The position numbers were made by a program, and so were the translations under genes. 64,000 nt of DNA, taken from contig MZZL01000409.1 in the NCBI GenBank assembly GCA_002749535.1, positions 398 to 64,397 on the forward strand, in the 5' to 3' direction. This document shows positions 41,100 to 53,093 of this stretch, piece after piece. Numbering within the stretch: the first letter of the stretch is position 1; the number at the start of each line of letters is the position of its first letter. The notes under the pieces were generated by a model, which was given only the letters and a program-made list of their open reading frames with translations, did no database searches and was not told the origin of the DNA. This DNA is from Apophysomyces variabilis (taxonomy: Eukaryota; Mucoromycota; Mucoromycetes; Mucorales; Mucoraceae).

Positions 41100-41472
41100 A
41101 TTATTGCGTTTTGTGATACCCGTTTCTCTCTCATTTCAGTCTCTCTGCTTTTTGTGTTGTACATAATGAATGACGACATGGTATCTCATATTGATGAACA
41201 GAGACTCTCAATAATACCATCTCGTCTACGATCAATAGTACATCTGTCCTTTTCCCTTCCAATTGCACGACACCAGAATTATAGCCATGAATTTTCAGTT
41301 TATGCATTACAGAAAACGAGGACCCTAAGAGGGTTTTTATAGAAACTATTACATAATCTTGTATACATTGCACCATTATATACTGTGAAGGTACAAGATT
41401 TTTTCAAATTATTTGCGTCGAGCAAGATTAATTTTGCGTCAGGCATTTTGCGCCATATCACAGTAAATGTTA
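41100..41472. other. 3' flank of MAPKK gene
   Basis: No gene recognised; short ORFs on both strands only. Confidence 0.4.
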
Positions 41473-41733
41473 TGTGTTCTTTTAGTGGAGGCCGTAGGCC
41501 AATCACTTAACATCATTATCAGAGGATACTGGATTTAGAGATTGTGTATTACCATCTTCCCTTATTTATTCAAGAGAAAATAAAAGCCATATGGTGCTAA
41601 AGGAATAATTGTATCATCTTGAAGAAAGAAAAACAGAAAAAGAAAAGGAGGGAGGGCGGGACAATCTCTGGATCCACTATGCTCTGATAATGATGTTAAG
41701 TGATCGGCCTACGGCCTCCACTAAAAGAACACA
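41473..41733. repeat. 261-bp foldback element with 52-bp inverted arms
   Basis: The arm 41473-41524 (starts tgtgttcttttagtggagg) is the reverse complement of 41682-41733 with one mismatch in 52. Each arm includes the short palindrome ggccgtaggcc. A further inner match (agagattgt against acaatctct) extends the hairpin. There is no coding capacity. The structure suits a young MITE or foldback transposon; no clear target-site duplication is visible beyond a possible AT-rich flank. Confidence 0.85.
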
Positions 41734-41817
41734 ATGAGGATAGTCCAGGATATTTTTTTTTTTGCCATTTCGATTTTCTCCCCAATAGCAGCTATTTCAA
41801 CTCCCAACCGTCATCGT

Positions 41818-42490
41818 TTCTCCAGCTTCTCTTGTAATTCCTTCTCAAGCAAATTTAAACCTTCAAACGGACTAGAAAATTAAACTTCAATAGTAAATAA
41901 TATCACAAACCATATTATGAATTTATCTTTTCCAGAAACCCCAATAAAAATATAATGTTATGTTCATGCAAAAAAAAAGAGTACCTTTTCCATGAAGTGA
42001 CCGGCCGTTGTGCTGTTGGCACAGATGAATAGCGCTCAAAATTTGACCTGGCCTGACCGGATGCCTGGCGGGGGGCCTCAGTAGGCTGGGTTCCGAGCTA
42101 TAAACTTGGCCCACTTGAATGGCCCGGCGGATTTGGCCCACAGGTCAATAGGCCCATCTTAGTGGGATAGGTCTAGTGTGCCCGGCTTCCTGTTAAGATC
42201 TTGGGCCAGCCCATTTCAAGCCCTAATCTGTAACATCTTTAACGTATCTTTTAATGTTATTTCGTAGGTCTGCCGGGGATGTTTGGCCAGGATTTCCATG
42301 AGAAGTTCCGCCCTATTTCTTGCCCTGAGCTCTGCATCGTCCGCTCTGATTTTTGCAGCGAAGTCTTTGCAGTAGGGCTTGTAATTGTTCTGCAGTGATA
42401 TTGATGTTTGTTTATTGACTTTGTTGTTCAACATTGCCATTAGCACTTTCCATATCAGGTATCCACGAATGCGCGGCTTAAAAAGGTCTA
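41818..42490 (-). pseudogene. Broken coding fragment of unknown function, split by a MITE
   Basis: On the minus strand an open stretch from about 42490 to 42225 encodes a charged helical sequence (KPRIRGYLIWKVLMAMLNN, then ELRARNRAELLMEILAKHPR and YEITLKDTLKML) and is preceded by a possible acceptor. It runs straight into the GC-rich element at 42030-42224. On its other side (about 42020-41985) an open piece reads ANSTTAGHFMEK up to a donor, and after an intron a short exon reads SPFEGLNLLEKELQEKLEKR then stop at about 41818. The simplest reading is a helical protein C-terminus interrupted by an insertion. No 5' exons are present: the MINDY stop is only 160 bp upstream. Confidence 0.4.
42022..42230. 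mobile_element. GC-rich MITE with hAT-like ends
   Basis: A sharp GC-rich island (many ggccc and gggcc motifs) in AT-rich surroundings. Its ends form imperfect inverted repeats: tagcgctcaaaatttgacct at 42030 and, read on the other strand from 42225, tagggcttgaaatgggct, both followed by ggcc. The tagggnttgaaa start recalls the TIR of Ac/hAT elements. No 8-bp target duplication could be matched, so the copy may be old or the boundary slightly off. No coding capacity. Confidence 0.5.
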
Positions 42491-42649
42491 GAAATTAGAT
42501 AGTAGATTTCAATTCTTTTTTTTAATATTACGAAAAATAAAGCGTGGCTTGGGAAGCCGGTACCACATCCAACGTCGGAGTGGAGTCAACCACGGTTGGG
42601 GTTAGGTACATTCTGCAATAACCTGGAAACTCTGTACTTCAGAGTAAAT

Positions 42650-44607
42650 CTACATTACAAGGCAGCTGCTCTGTTTCTTCTTCTTAGCTGGTGTTTCTAA
42701 CTTATGGGGTACCGATGGTTGGACTTGTGCTACTGTTTGCTTCGGTGAGGGAGACAGAGGCCGCCCTTGCTGGGAACGTCTAGTGCACATGTCCTGTTCG
42801 TGTTGCTGTAAGGAAAGCGCGATAGCTAGACTGAAGAAAAACACATAGTTATTAAACAAGAGAAGGTTGGGTTAGCAAATGTATTTACTCGAGATCTGTA
42901 TTTTCAGTTGAATGATGAGAATGCCTTGTTTCTTGGCTTGTAATCCGGGGTTTACGGAAACGATCATCAAAGAATTCCGCCGTTCCTTGATCAATGTCTG
43001 TTAAACTTTCCCACACAAAGGATCTCTCAGAAACCAAGCCGGCATCAGTGACCAATGTATAAAGTTGCCCAGTTTCAGGATGTTTATAAAGCGTTAAGAA
43101 CTATTAATTTCCTTTCAGTATAGATATCGCCCTGTTAACCAAGGATACTCACATGGTTATTTCTGAAGAGCACACACGGCCTATCTTTGGGTATTGAATC
43201 CACCAATAACTCCAGTCCATAGTACGTTAATTGAGTAGCAGTGTCTTGTAGAAAAGCGGAAGCAACTAGACCTATTAAAATAGATCATGTTCAATATGAA
43301 AAATAATGTCTTCTTACATTTGCTGACCTTGATGGAGTTTTTGTTCGTCATCTTGAGCCCATTCTCGGTTTACCTCTCCATGTTGTTGCTGTTCTTGCCT
43401 TTGCAAACTTTCAACCACGGCACCGTCACCAATCGCGTCTCCCTGCACTATACATTCGACAACTGCATTATAGGATCCACATTGTTTCACAACCACTTCA
43501 TATGTCTCATTATCCTAAAATGCAATGTCTATATTTAGTTGCCTTGTTCTCTTCCAATCCATGAACTTGCCTGAGGATCAGCAACCCATCCATGAACAAG
43601 ATCCACATCAAACAGATCAAACATGGCTAGCTCCGCCGTGGGTTCAAACCCATGGATCGACGAAAATCGTACATTTACATCTGTTTTGCATATCCTTAGT
43701 TGTTTAATGCAACTACTTCCCCCTTTTTAAAAGTTTGTGTTACCTACCAAGGCCTGTTTGTAGATTTGGTATGATTGACAGTGCAGCATCTAGATTGTGG
43801 CGATAAGTGAGCACATATTCCGCCGTAGATTGGCGTGCAGAAAGTTTATACGCCGGGCGCCCTGATTTTTCCGTAGCCTCCGAGAACTCAGCATTGTCTG
43901 AGCTCTTCGTTAGCTTGACTTGTGAGTAACACAGAAGATCCAACAGTCTCAGCAATTAGCTTACTTTATGTTCTGATGGCGCATGCGTTAAAAGATAATC
44001 GCCTAACCTGTCCACTAAGTATTCGAATGTTACCATTTCCCGGTCTGGAGGTTGGATCTCCAAGTCTCCCCGTAACAACAGGACGTTGCCTAAAAATAAC
44101 GATTGGCGTCAAAATCAGGTTTCTAACCAACGCTCCTTTGCCATCCTTCTTACTTACATATCGCAAGTAGGGGACACGGCCCATTTTCTGTTAGAATATA
44201 GCACGAATTAACAAGATAGTATGTCAGCGACCTTATCCCTAAACGTATGCATACAACCTACCGTTTTGTGTAATAATTTTTGTAGTGCGTTTTTTGTTGG
44301 AGGCATAATCGAACCAGTCTATTGTCTTCACTAGGTATTCTTGTGCAGGCTGAAGCACAGGACTACGTTGACGAACAGTCTCCTGATGGAACTCTTCTTG
44401 TTTCTGCGTGTGCGTTGCATCGTCTATACCAGCTTGTTCGCTCGATTGACCATCTGCAGAACGTGGGCGATCACTTATTTGGAGGTCATGAACATTTTTC
44501 ATCATATCAGGCATCGATTCATGAACGTTTTCTGGGACCGATTCGTCAGGTTCATTAGACAATGTATCGATAGGAGACGAGCAGTCTTCCGGGCCTGGTT
44601 TTGACAT
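42650..44607 (-). CDS. MINDY-family (FAM63) deubiquitinase with MIU and CAAX box (491 aa)
   Basis: Nine exons on the minus strand (44607-44262, 44187-44158, 44089-43965, 43913-43748, 43680-43571, 43514-43328, 43271-43153, 43100-42889, 42830-42650), in frame throughout. MINDY enzymes are cysteine proteases that trim Lys48-linked ubiquitin chains. Key parts: TKIITQNENGPCPLLAICN with catalytic Cys120, LDAALSIIPNLQTGLDVNV, DLFDVDLVHGWVADPQ with catalytic His252, PCVLFRNNHFLTLYKH and TDAGLVSERSFVWESL. A ubiquitin-binding MIU helix (DLAIALSLQQHEQDM) starts at 432, and the protein ends CLVM, a prenylation CAAX box after a Lys-rich stretch, implying membrane anchoring. The intron after exon 5 has a GC donor (CAG then gcaagt). 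Residues 1-95 are acidic and disordered. Confidence 0.92.
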
Positions 44608-45148
44608 AACGCTTGGCAGTAATGCCTGGATATGCCGCACCAACTTGATACTCGAGCGGAGTTGTCTCCGCCCGAAAAATACTTTGGCACCAGCGAATAG
44701 GAAAACCTTGCGTTGACTGGAAACGAATCCTGCGAACCGCCCTTTGCTTCGCAGATCGCTTGAACGAAGGCAGCCATTGACAACAGCCAACCTACTTTGC
44801 AATTAGCTATCAAGTAATGAGAATAAATTTCTCATATTCCCTTCTAAATAATAATTATTATTTGCAATGCTGGAACATAATTTGCTAAATTGATCTTTTA
44901 TCTGTTTTCGGACCAGCAAGACCAGTTTAGTTTGCTAAGCTTGGCTTGGCAACACCTTTAAATAATATGCAGACAGCTGTGAATAGTCAAGATAATCAAA
45001 TCCTTGTTTTTACCAAAAAATCACTTGAACTATATAATACAAGAAGCACATATATATATATAGATATATCTATAATTCGATCATACACAACTATATACAC
45101 AAACTCTCCAAGTACAAAACAAAGCAGCGGAGTAATAAGGAAGAAAGA
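44608..45148. other. Intergenic region with a TA-rich microsatellite
   Basis: 5' flank of the MINDY gene and 3' flank of the sulfate permease gene. A short ta/tatagata repeat lies at 45050-45075. Confidence 0.5.
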
Positions 45149-47763
45149 TCAGGGATTTTCGTAAGTCGCAGGTGAATTAGACAAGGTGTCGTCGTCGCAC
45201 CCATGGTTGATCAAGGCCGTACGGACTGCTTCGTGTAAGGAAGTGAAAAAGTAAGGATATCGGTCACGTACAGCACTGATTCGCCCAGTAGCGGCTGCCA
45301 TGGTTTGACCGTCGCAATAGCACCAATCGGTAGATTCATCGCAAGAAAGGCTGGCACTACTTAGAACACCTGCTTCATACACAGAGTTCAAGTCTTCACC
45401 GTTATTCTCTGCTTTCCGTTGCCGTTCGACGTCCTCAATCACGACCACTTGTTCCTGCTGCTTCTTTGTGTCTGTATCATAAGTTTCGTCTCGGTTGTTA
45501 CGGCAACCTTTTTCACCGCTTGGATGGCCAGAGCCATCTTTCGATTTTCCTAAATCAGACAAGAAAGCACCAGGGGGAGAGCGCCGACGCTGGCGACCGA
45601 AGCCAGCAAAAAGTAAACTTTTCCGGACACTGATGGAATTTCCTGTGACGATATACCAAGAACAGCAGCTTCCTGAATACCGTTCTGCCATAATAGCTAC
45701 GTCCATTAAACCTTCCATGCCGGTGTAGTCCATATGATGTACGCCTGATAGATCCAGAACAACTGCACGTAGCAACGGTTTCTCTCGGGTTTTCTCCACT
45801 GCAGCGGTATCATTCCAGGGTCGGTCACCCATTTTTTCTGCGAGCGGTTTGCCACGCCGTGTGACAGACTTGATTTCATCCATGAGTTTGTCAAACAAGA
45901 AAGAAGCGTTCTGAAACACAACATTCTCTTGCGGCTGGAAACACACGATGCCATGGCCAATCGGCCGGACGCATTGACCAAGCGTTGGATGATCTAATGG
46001 AAGGAAGAGGGCGCGATCGATATTGTCGATATCACTATTGAATGAACCACGTTTTTCCTGTTCACCAAAGTCGTCCTCGAGATCAAGTCGTCCAAGGAAG
46101 GCAAACTTTGGCCGAGCGACGCGGTACAGTTGCACAATCAAAGAGATAACTACCGGGACATAAACGCTTACGTCGATGCGTGTGAATAACGATATAATGT
46201 ATGCAGCTGCAAATATAAGCAGTTCAGATGGATGGAAGTCGAAAAACTTCTTCCACACTTTGGGTCCAACGATCAGATCTGTCACTGCATGGGCGATGAT
46301 GGCGGCCAGACCTGCATCTGGGATGTATTGGAAAGCAGGTGTGAATGCATAAATCGCCAAGACCACGATAATCCCGACAAAGATATTGGACAATGGCGTA
46401 CGAGCACCTGACTTGGACATGACAGCTGTACGTGAAAAAGCACCAGTCGATGGATAGGCCCCAAAAAAGGAACCAAAAATGTTGGCCAGACCAATGGACA
46501 TAATTTCTTGGTTGACTTGAACTGCTCGACATCCAAACTGATCAGTTGTTTGTATCACTTGTCACTGAATACTTACTTCTGTAATCGGATACCTTGCCTA
46601 AACTGGTGGAAATCGCGCAATGCTCCATCACTAGGAGTACTGCTACCCCTGGAAGATCTGTAGCAACAAAGGATGCCAAGCTTCGGTTCAAAGACGGAAC
46701 ACCCATCTGCTGAAACCCTGCAGGGACTGGCCCTAAAATCTTGAAAGGGCTTTTCTCATACTTGCCAAAGTGATTGATAAGGTACGAAATCAAGGTTGTC
46801 ACAACAATAACAATAATATTGCGACTATTGTTGAAGAAGAAAATAAGCCGAGCTCGATGAGGATATCGAGCAGTAAGTTTTCCGGACAAATAACGGACAC
46901 CGTAAAGCCAAACGAGAGAGAGTAAACCAAATGCAGCATCTACGTGTGTATTCGGCAGATTGATGAGAGTTTTTCCAAACACCAAGTACGGCGCCTGGCT
47001 AGTATTGATATTCGGAATACCAAAAATCTTGTTGAATTGATTGATCACGATGGTTAAACCACTACCGGCCATGAAACCAGCGACAGCCGGCTGACAAATA
47101 AAGTTGTACAGGATACCCAGTCGTAACAGACTGACACCGAGCAATATGATACCAGCAAGCAAGGAGAGTGTCACAGCTATTGTGTGAAAGGGCCATAGAC
47201 CAGATTGAAACTCCGGGGTTGCCATAATTGTAGCCACTATTTGACCTATCATCAAAGACATGATGGCGGTTGTCCCTATCGTTGACCTATTATTAATATT
47301 TCAAATGTTCCTGTCAAACTTGTTGTTCTATTTTACCTATGCTGATGTCTTTCGAGGTACCCAAGAAAGGGTATATCATAACGCCTATAAAACTAGAATA
47401 GAGACCAAATTGCGGGGGAAGATTGGCGATTTTAGCTAAAAAAGGAAATTCCAAAGTCAGTCTAAATTTCTTGGTCACAAGCTCACAAGCCAGGAATCTC
47501 GGGAAAAGTTTTGGGAGATAGGAAATTTTTTCTAGCGTCGAATTATTACCATAAGCCATTGACTGAGGAATAACGATCGTCCCAACTGTGATGGCACATA
47601 TAAGATCGCTTGTAAACCAGATCCAGTTATATTTCGGCAACCATTCCGCGATGGGAAACAGATGGGTGACGAACGATCGTGATCGCGATGGTACTTCTTT
47701 AATACCATTCTTGACTTTTTCACGGAGAGTCGGTTCTCGGTTATCAAGAAAAATAGTGGCCAT
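45149..47763 (-). CDS. SulP-family sulfate permease with STAS domain
   Basis: Minus-strand gene starting at 47763 (MATIFLDNREPTLREKVKNG), four or five exons. SulP/SLC26 proteins import sulfate or other anions through the plasma membrane. The signature segment is VIPQSMAYAKIANLPPQFGLYSSF (joined across an intron), followed by GTSKDISIG and a dozen or so membrane helices including QPAVAGFMAGSGLTIVINQ, YPSTGAFSRTAVMSKSGART and IPDAGLAAIIAHAV. The C-terminal STAS domain contains VLDLSGVHHMDYTGMEGLMD and a long, charged insert (about 100 residues with KSKDGSGHPSGEK) before its last helix. The intron after GKVSDYR (about 46555) is the hardest splice to place. The family member Sul1/Sul2 of yeast is the nearest model. 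Confidence 0.93.
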
Positions 47764-49946
47764 GATAACCGCAAAATAAAGAGACGATAAGAAGTACCAC
47801 GAAGAGAAAGAGAGAGAGAGAAGCGGCTGGGTGTGGTGTTATCGACAGGAAGAGTAGAAGACGACTAAAGACCTTGAGCAATTTATAGGTTTGTGAGAGG
47901 AGTGGGGGGACGATGAAAAGAACTTGTCACCTTTCTTGCCCTGATAGGCTGGATCACTAAAAAAATTCTCAGTGTTAACCCAGATAGCGTATTCAATTGC
48001 CATCTCAACCAAAGTTGCCCTCACAACGACCTTATTCTCTCGGTTTCCCCTATGTTTCTCACAGATAAAAAATGATCTCTCTTCCTGTCATCACGGGAAT
48101 CTGCACAAGTGTCACATTCCTAGAGTCTTTTGCGTTACAGTAATACTGCCGGTCGCCATATTAGGAACTAAGAAGCTACTCCGCGACAGCTTTAAGGTTT
48201 CACAACACTGCCAGTTTTGACGTCATGGATATCAGGCTGATGTTCCATTATAATTCAACTTTTTCATGAGGGAAAATTTACTTGCCACGTTGTCTCAATT
48301 AAGCTTAGTTAATTTTCTTCCATTCTTTCTTTTATTTCTGAGCATGAGCTCGTTTTCATGGTAAAAACAAATAACATTCATATTCTCGTTATTCTTTTCT
48401 GCTTTGGCCTTGGAACTGCATTCTCGATCTATATCAAGTGTTTGGATGACTCGCGCTCTAGAAGCCTTGGCAATAAAGTTATCCCTCAGGTTGCTTCAAG
48501 CCGAGATGAAACACCATGCCAACCTATGCAAAGCAACGTTTTTACACTGTCAAGCATGGAACACCTGTGGCCTTTTTGTTCTAGAGTGTTTAGACCCCCC
48601 TATTCCCCATGAGATCAAAGATTTGCTAATTCTAGATAAAGGGCTTTACGACATATACCTGTTACGGCAAGTGCTTCTGTCTTTTTTTTTATGTTTTTTT
48701 TTTCGTTTCAGGAACATGGTAGAATATTTCCATAACTTAATATCGAATCAGAAAGTTGCATAATGTCATGTTAGAGCCAAACAAACGAAATAAGCTTTCT
48801 AAATGTGACCAGAAAAGTCATCATTTGTTCGTGTCCAGGATTTCACATCTATCAGCAAGTCTCTTTGGCTTTTCCTTTGTTTGGTATAGTGTATCAGCTG
48901 ACTTCTCTAACAAACTTTTCGTCATAAACATCATATTAGGCCCACATCTCCATGTCGAAACGTTCTTCAATCCCCGTTTCGATCAGTTAGAGTTATTCTG
49001 CCTAACCTTACCTCCTTAAAAAAATAACTAAACTTCGTAGAGCTGAATTGCCAAATAAAAACCGGTAGATCGTCACCTGCTTATTTACAGCTAAGTCATG
49101 GTATCATTTTCTGGATGAGCAAGGACCTTTTTTAAACCTGCATCTTCATTGCCCAACGGACACAGGTTCTAAATTCACCTCAGACACGCTACTTTAATGA
49201 AGTTCACGACTCCCCATCGTATATAATGGATGCAGCATCGCAGTGACGCACAGACTGCAAAAGAATGCAAGCGACAATGTCTACTTATGTATGCAAAGGA
49301 GTACCTCCAACCAGGACATGCAAGCCTAATCCTATTTAAGCGCATCAAGTATAAAGTAAATGATCTTTGGTCATGATGTAAATGTCAGCGCCAAAGCCAA
49401 GGAAGTAAAATATTGCTTGGTTTTATTTATTTGTCAGGAATCAGATCGTCATCGGTGCCATCTCTTAAAAAAGTATATCTTCTATAGCAGAAGCTTTTTA
49501 AAGCAGCATATTCACATTATTTGGAAACATAGGTGATAATAACACTTATTGATTGTCCGAGCAAACGCAAGTGCATAACGTATGCAAGTCTGGCTCTGCA
49601 ACCGTATTTTATGCCGCGTTATAGAAAGCTGGGTATTTATCGGACCTTGATCGGTTTGGCGATAACATCCCAAGTGGCGTTTCACAAGTACAGTGTAGCT
49701 TAGGGTAAACAAAAAACAGGGAACTTTATGTAGCGTCCATCTAACCAACGGATGAACTATTTGTATGAACACCAAGTTACATGTTCTAAAATTAAATCGT
49801 ATGCGAAAAAAAGAAACAAACAAACAAGCAAGCAAGACTAGCAAAGATAACAGAGATAACTGTACGGTGAAAGCGCAGGTTTCCGTTCATTGAATTAAGG
49901 TGGAGGGGAAAAACTTTTTGTTTTCTTCTTCTGAAATCTTTGCTTA
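47764..49946. other. Intergenic region upstream of the permease gene
   Basis: A CT/GA-rich tract (47795-47825) borders the permease start, and a CRE-like palindrome tgacgtca lies at 48217-48224. The remainder has only short ORFs (48358-49019, 49512-49844) without domains. Confidence 0.4.
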
Positions 49947-51728
49947 TCATTTAGGCATTAAGGGGTCGAAGGAAAGATTCTCGCCAGGCTGATGATGGTC
50001 TTCTTCGCGTAACATAGAAGATGACATCGGTAAACCGGTCTGGTAGAGAGGGACAGATTGCGTATTCGCCAGAGGTTGTGATTGTCGATGATAGTGATAG
50101 CTGCCACTGCCTCCTCCTCCACCTCCTCCATCACCATCCGTGGTACAGGCAGTTTCTCTAACGAGGTCACAATTAGGAGGCTTGCTGTCGTATGTCGGAA
50201 GTAAAGCAGAAGGGGAGGAGGATGTGGTAGTAGCAGTAACGGTTGCCATAGAAGATGTGTAGTCCGAGTAGGTGGGCTGGTTCGACAAATTCATCGAATG
50301 AAGAAGGGCTTGGTTAGGGTGCGACGATGAAGATGACGACGATGAAGCAGATGGTGATTCATGACTGTGAAGAGGGTGAACGGGATTCAGCAACTGTCCA
50401 AGGTTGGGATTTGTCGCAAACCGTTGTTGCTGGTCATGGCTTTCCTCCGGACAACGACCGTCTATTGGCAAACGATGGCCACTGTGAAACGCATCAGGTA
50501 CCATATGTGGGTGTACCATGGACGGGTGGTGGTATTGCTGCGACGGAGCCCGATCCTGAGGTAACAGTATATCACAATTACGCGAATCCACTCTTGACAG
50601 AGGCGAAGGAAGCGAATTCGAGGAAGCCGATGACGTTGAATAATGTCGTTGATGCTGAAAAGAAGGTCGGACCGGAGACAGCATTGGTGTTCCAGGTGAA
50701 GAGGAGATGCCGGTTGGCGAGTGCATGTTTTGATAGCCAGGATTGTACATTGATACAGGGACCTGGTTATATGGCTTTTGGTCCATCTCCATACGGTGTT
50801 GTTGTTGCGCATACATCATGTTGCTGTTGTGGAACGGATCGGTGGGCGAACGCAGCGATCCGAGGGACATGCTTCTCAAGGGATTCACGCGGCGGTCTAA
50901 AGAAACACTTGAGTTGTTATTATTGAGCCGCATTAAAACACATCAACTGCAAATTTACCGCCATACTCAAGCGAAACCTCGCCTTGATTTTCGAATGTGG
51001 GCTCCACCATGGGAGGGATCCGGAAGTTCTGTTTCATGAGCAGCTCGGGTGATATTTCCAGACTAGCAAGTTCGGGTACAGAAGAAGGTGTCCGCAATTT
51101 GTTTTGAAGAATATCTTCTGGGTTGTAATAGGATATCAGGTGTTGAGCCACTCCATTGACAACGATGGACATCGTCTTCTTGATCAGCCCGTTTCTTCGG
51201 AATTTGTATGAATCTGAGAGGCTGCCGACCAGCCGGCGTTCTCTACTTCTGTCGACCGTCATGCCTGCTGCGGCCGCCACGGTACCCGTATACTGATCTG
51301 CACTGTAACTTCGTTGTCGTGCATCTGCTCCAGATAATCCTGAAATTGAAAGCTTCTTGTCCGGTCCCCGTTTATCGAGTTCTCGGTAAATCAAGAAGTT
51401 ACCGAGAATGCGAGATGGACTCCATACTAGACCATCTGTCCATCGTTTGATGCCTATGAAAAATCACAAATAAACCCCTTGTTCTGTGACCCCGACCCCG
51501 TCCTACGCACACCCTGGCCCCTGTCATCATTGCCCTTATATTTTTTTCTTTCATACCTGACTCGCGCTCGTCGAATACAAAGACAGAACCAGATTGAATC
51601 ATTTTACGTTCTTTTTCTTGTAGACGTCGACATATTCTAGGCAATAGACCTCGTCGACAACCTTCAAAAATAAGCAGAACATCTTGTGTAGTCTCAATGT
51701 ATCCGTGGAAAGTTTCAGTCATTAGCAT
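49947..51728 (-). CDS. WOPR (Gti1/Pac2) transcription factor (538 aa)
   Basis: Three exons: 51728-51557, 51453-50959, 50896-49947. WOPR proteins bind DNA through two conserved halves and control morphological switching, sporulation and virulence genes in fungi (Wor1, Ryp1, Sge1, Pac2). The first half is here TFHGYIETTQDVLLIFEGC to SGSVFVFDERESG, continuing across the intron with IKRWTDGLVWSPSRI and NFLIYRELD. The second half is GLIKKTMSIVVNGVAQHLI, SYYNPEDI. The remaining 320 residues are Ser/Pro/Gln/His-rich and disordered, including a Gly tract, as expected for an activation region. The start is the ATG at 51728 or the next at 51722. A 1.3-kb gene-free promoter lies upstream, unusually long for this window. 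Confidence 0.92.
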
Positions 51729-53093
51729 GCCAACAATGAGGGCGGGGAAAAGGGAGGATAAAAAAAAAAGGTCAGATAGGAACGAATGAAGTGAATGAGA
51801 CTGAAGAGACAGGTTTTTCTTCTCTGTTTTTAAAGTTTTCGTGGAGGAGAGATGTCGAGAAAAGAAAGATAGTATGGACTTGTGTGATAAAAAAACAAGC
51901 ACTAAAACAGAAGCGAGTAAACAGGTGTAAGAAGGGAAAAGACGAACGATACGTCCATGTTGCACTAAGCTATCGTATGTCGTCTAATTATTTTGCCGTC
52001 GTCGTTGTTTTGTCCAAAATAAGATGGCCACTGGAGCCCCGCCATGAACTCTCTTCTAATTTTACGTCTCTCTCTTGTAACCTCATCATGACCGGATGGG
52101 TTGGATTTGGACAACTCAACCCCTGGGTAATTGACTGTAGCTTAATTTTTGTTTTCCTTTAACCATCTTATCCACACCGCGAGAGAGACAGACAGAGGGG
52201 CTTCGGGGGGGGGGAATGGAGGGAGTAGGAGGATGGCAGGGAACCAACAACAGCCATTTGGTCGGGGTATCTGGAAATTTTGTGGACCCGATCTGTCCGA
52301 AAGATGATCTATCCATGAGAAAGGCCTGACTTGACTGCACCAATCGTTCGTTGCCCTTGTTGTACCACACATACAAAAGATCGTCCTTAAAGCCGATACA
52401 TTTCACTCTAGCATTTATCAAAAATATCTAATCATTTTAGAACCTAATTGCTAACGAGTACAATCAAATATCCACACTTCATAATCTACTTGGTAACTGA
52501 AAGTAGTCCCTTGATTTAGTTAGTATGAACCAAGAAACTTAACGAGTCGATCACTCTCCATGTCCAGACTGCAATAATTCGTTAAGTTTTATCTACTGTT
52601 TTAGACCCCTCCACAATATCGGTCTTCAAAAGACATATCCGCATTCTTCCTGCTCGAAACCGCCATAACCTGTACCACAATATATCTCCGCCAATACGCA
52701 AAGCAGAACCAACACTCACCTTATCGGATCCAATAGAAAAACAAAAGTTAAAAACAATACTACTCATCTAGGCATAGCTTGGTCAACGTAAAGCATGGTT
52801 GAGGTCAACCCCAAAAGCAGAAAGAGAAAGATAATTCAATTAGGCGAGGGAAAAAAAAAGCCAAGCAGTCAAAGTGAAAGTTGCGATTTTACGCGTGACC
52901 GTTCCGCTGTGCGCTAAGCAGACCTACATCATTTCTCCTTCCCGCATCGACGAACTCCCGCTTATAATTGAAAGTTTAGACTTATTCAACAGTTAAAGTA
53001 TTCTGAACTTTTTACTTTAAGCTGTTGATCAGTACCCTACGGCCCGAAAAGAAAAACATTGACGGTTAATTACTACAACCAAAGAACTTCAGG
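51729..53093. other. Long divergent promoter region
   Basis: Between the WOPR gene and the myotubularin gene. Contains a G-run (52205-52214) and purine-rich tracts; no gene recognised. Confidence 0.4.

Noticed and set aside
43630..43660. ggttcaaaccc as a tRNA T-arm
   Set aside because: It lies in a MINDY exon and no acceptor or anticodon stem can be formed around it.
50327..50926. 199-aa plus-strand ORF
   Set aside because: It is the antisense of the Ser/Gln-rich tail of the WOPR factor, which keeps frames open by composition.
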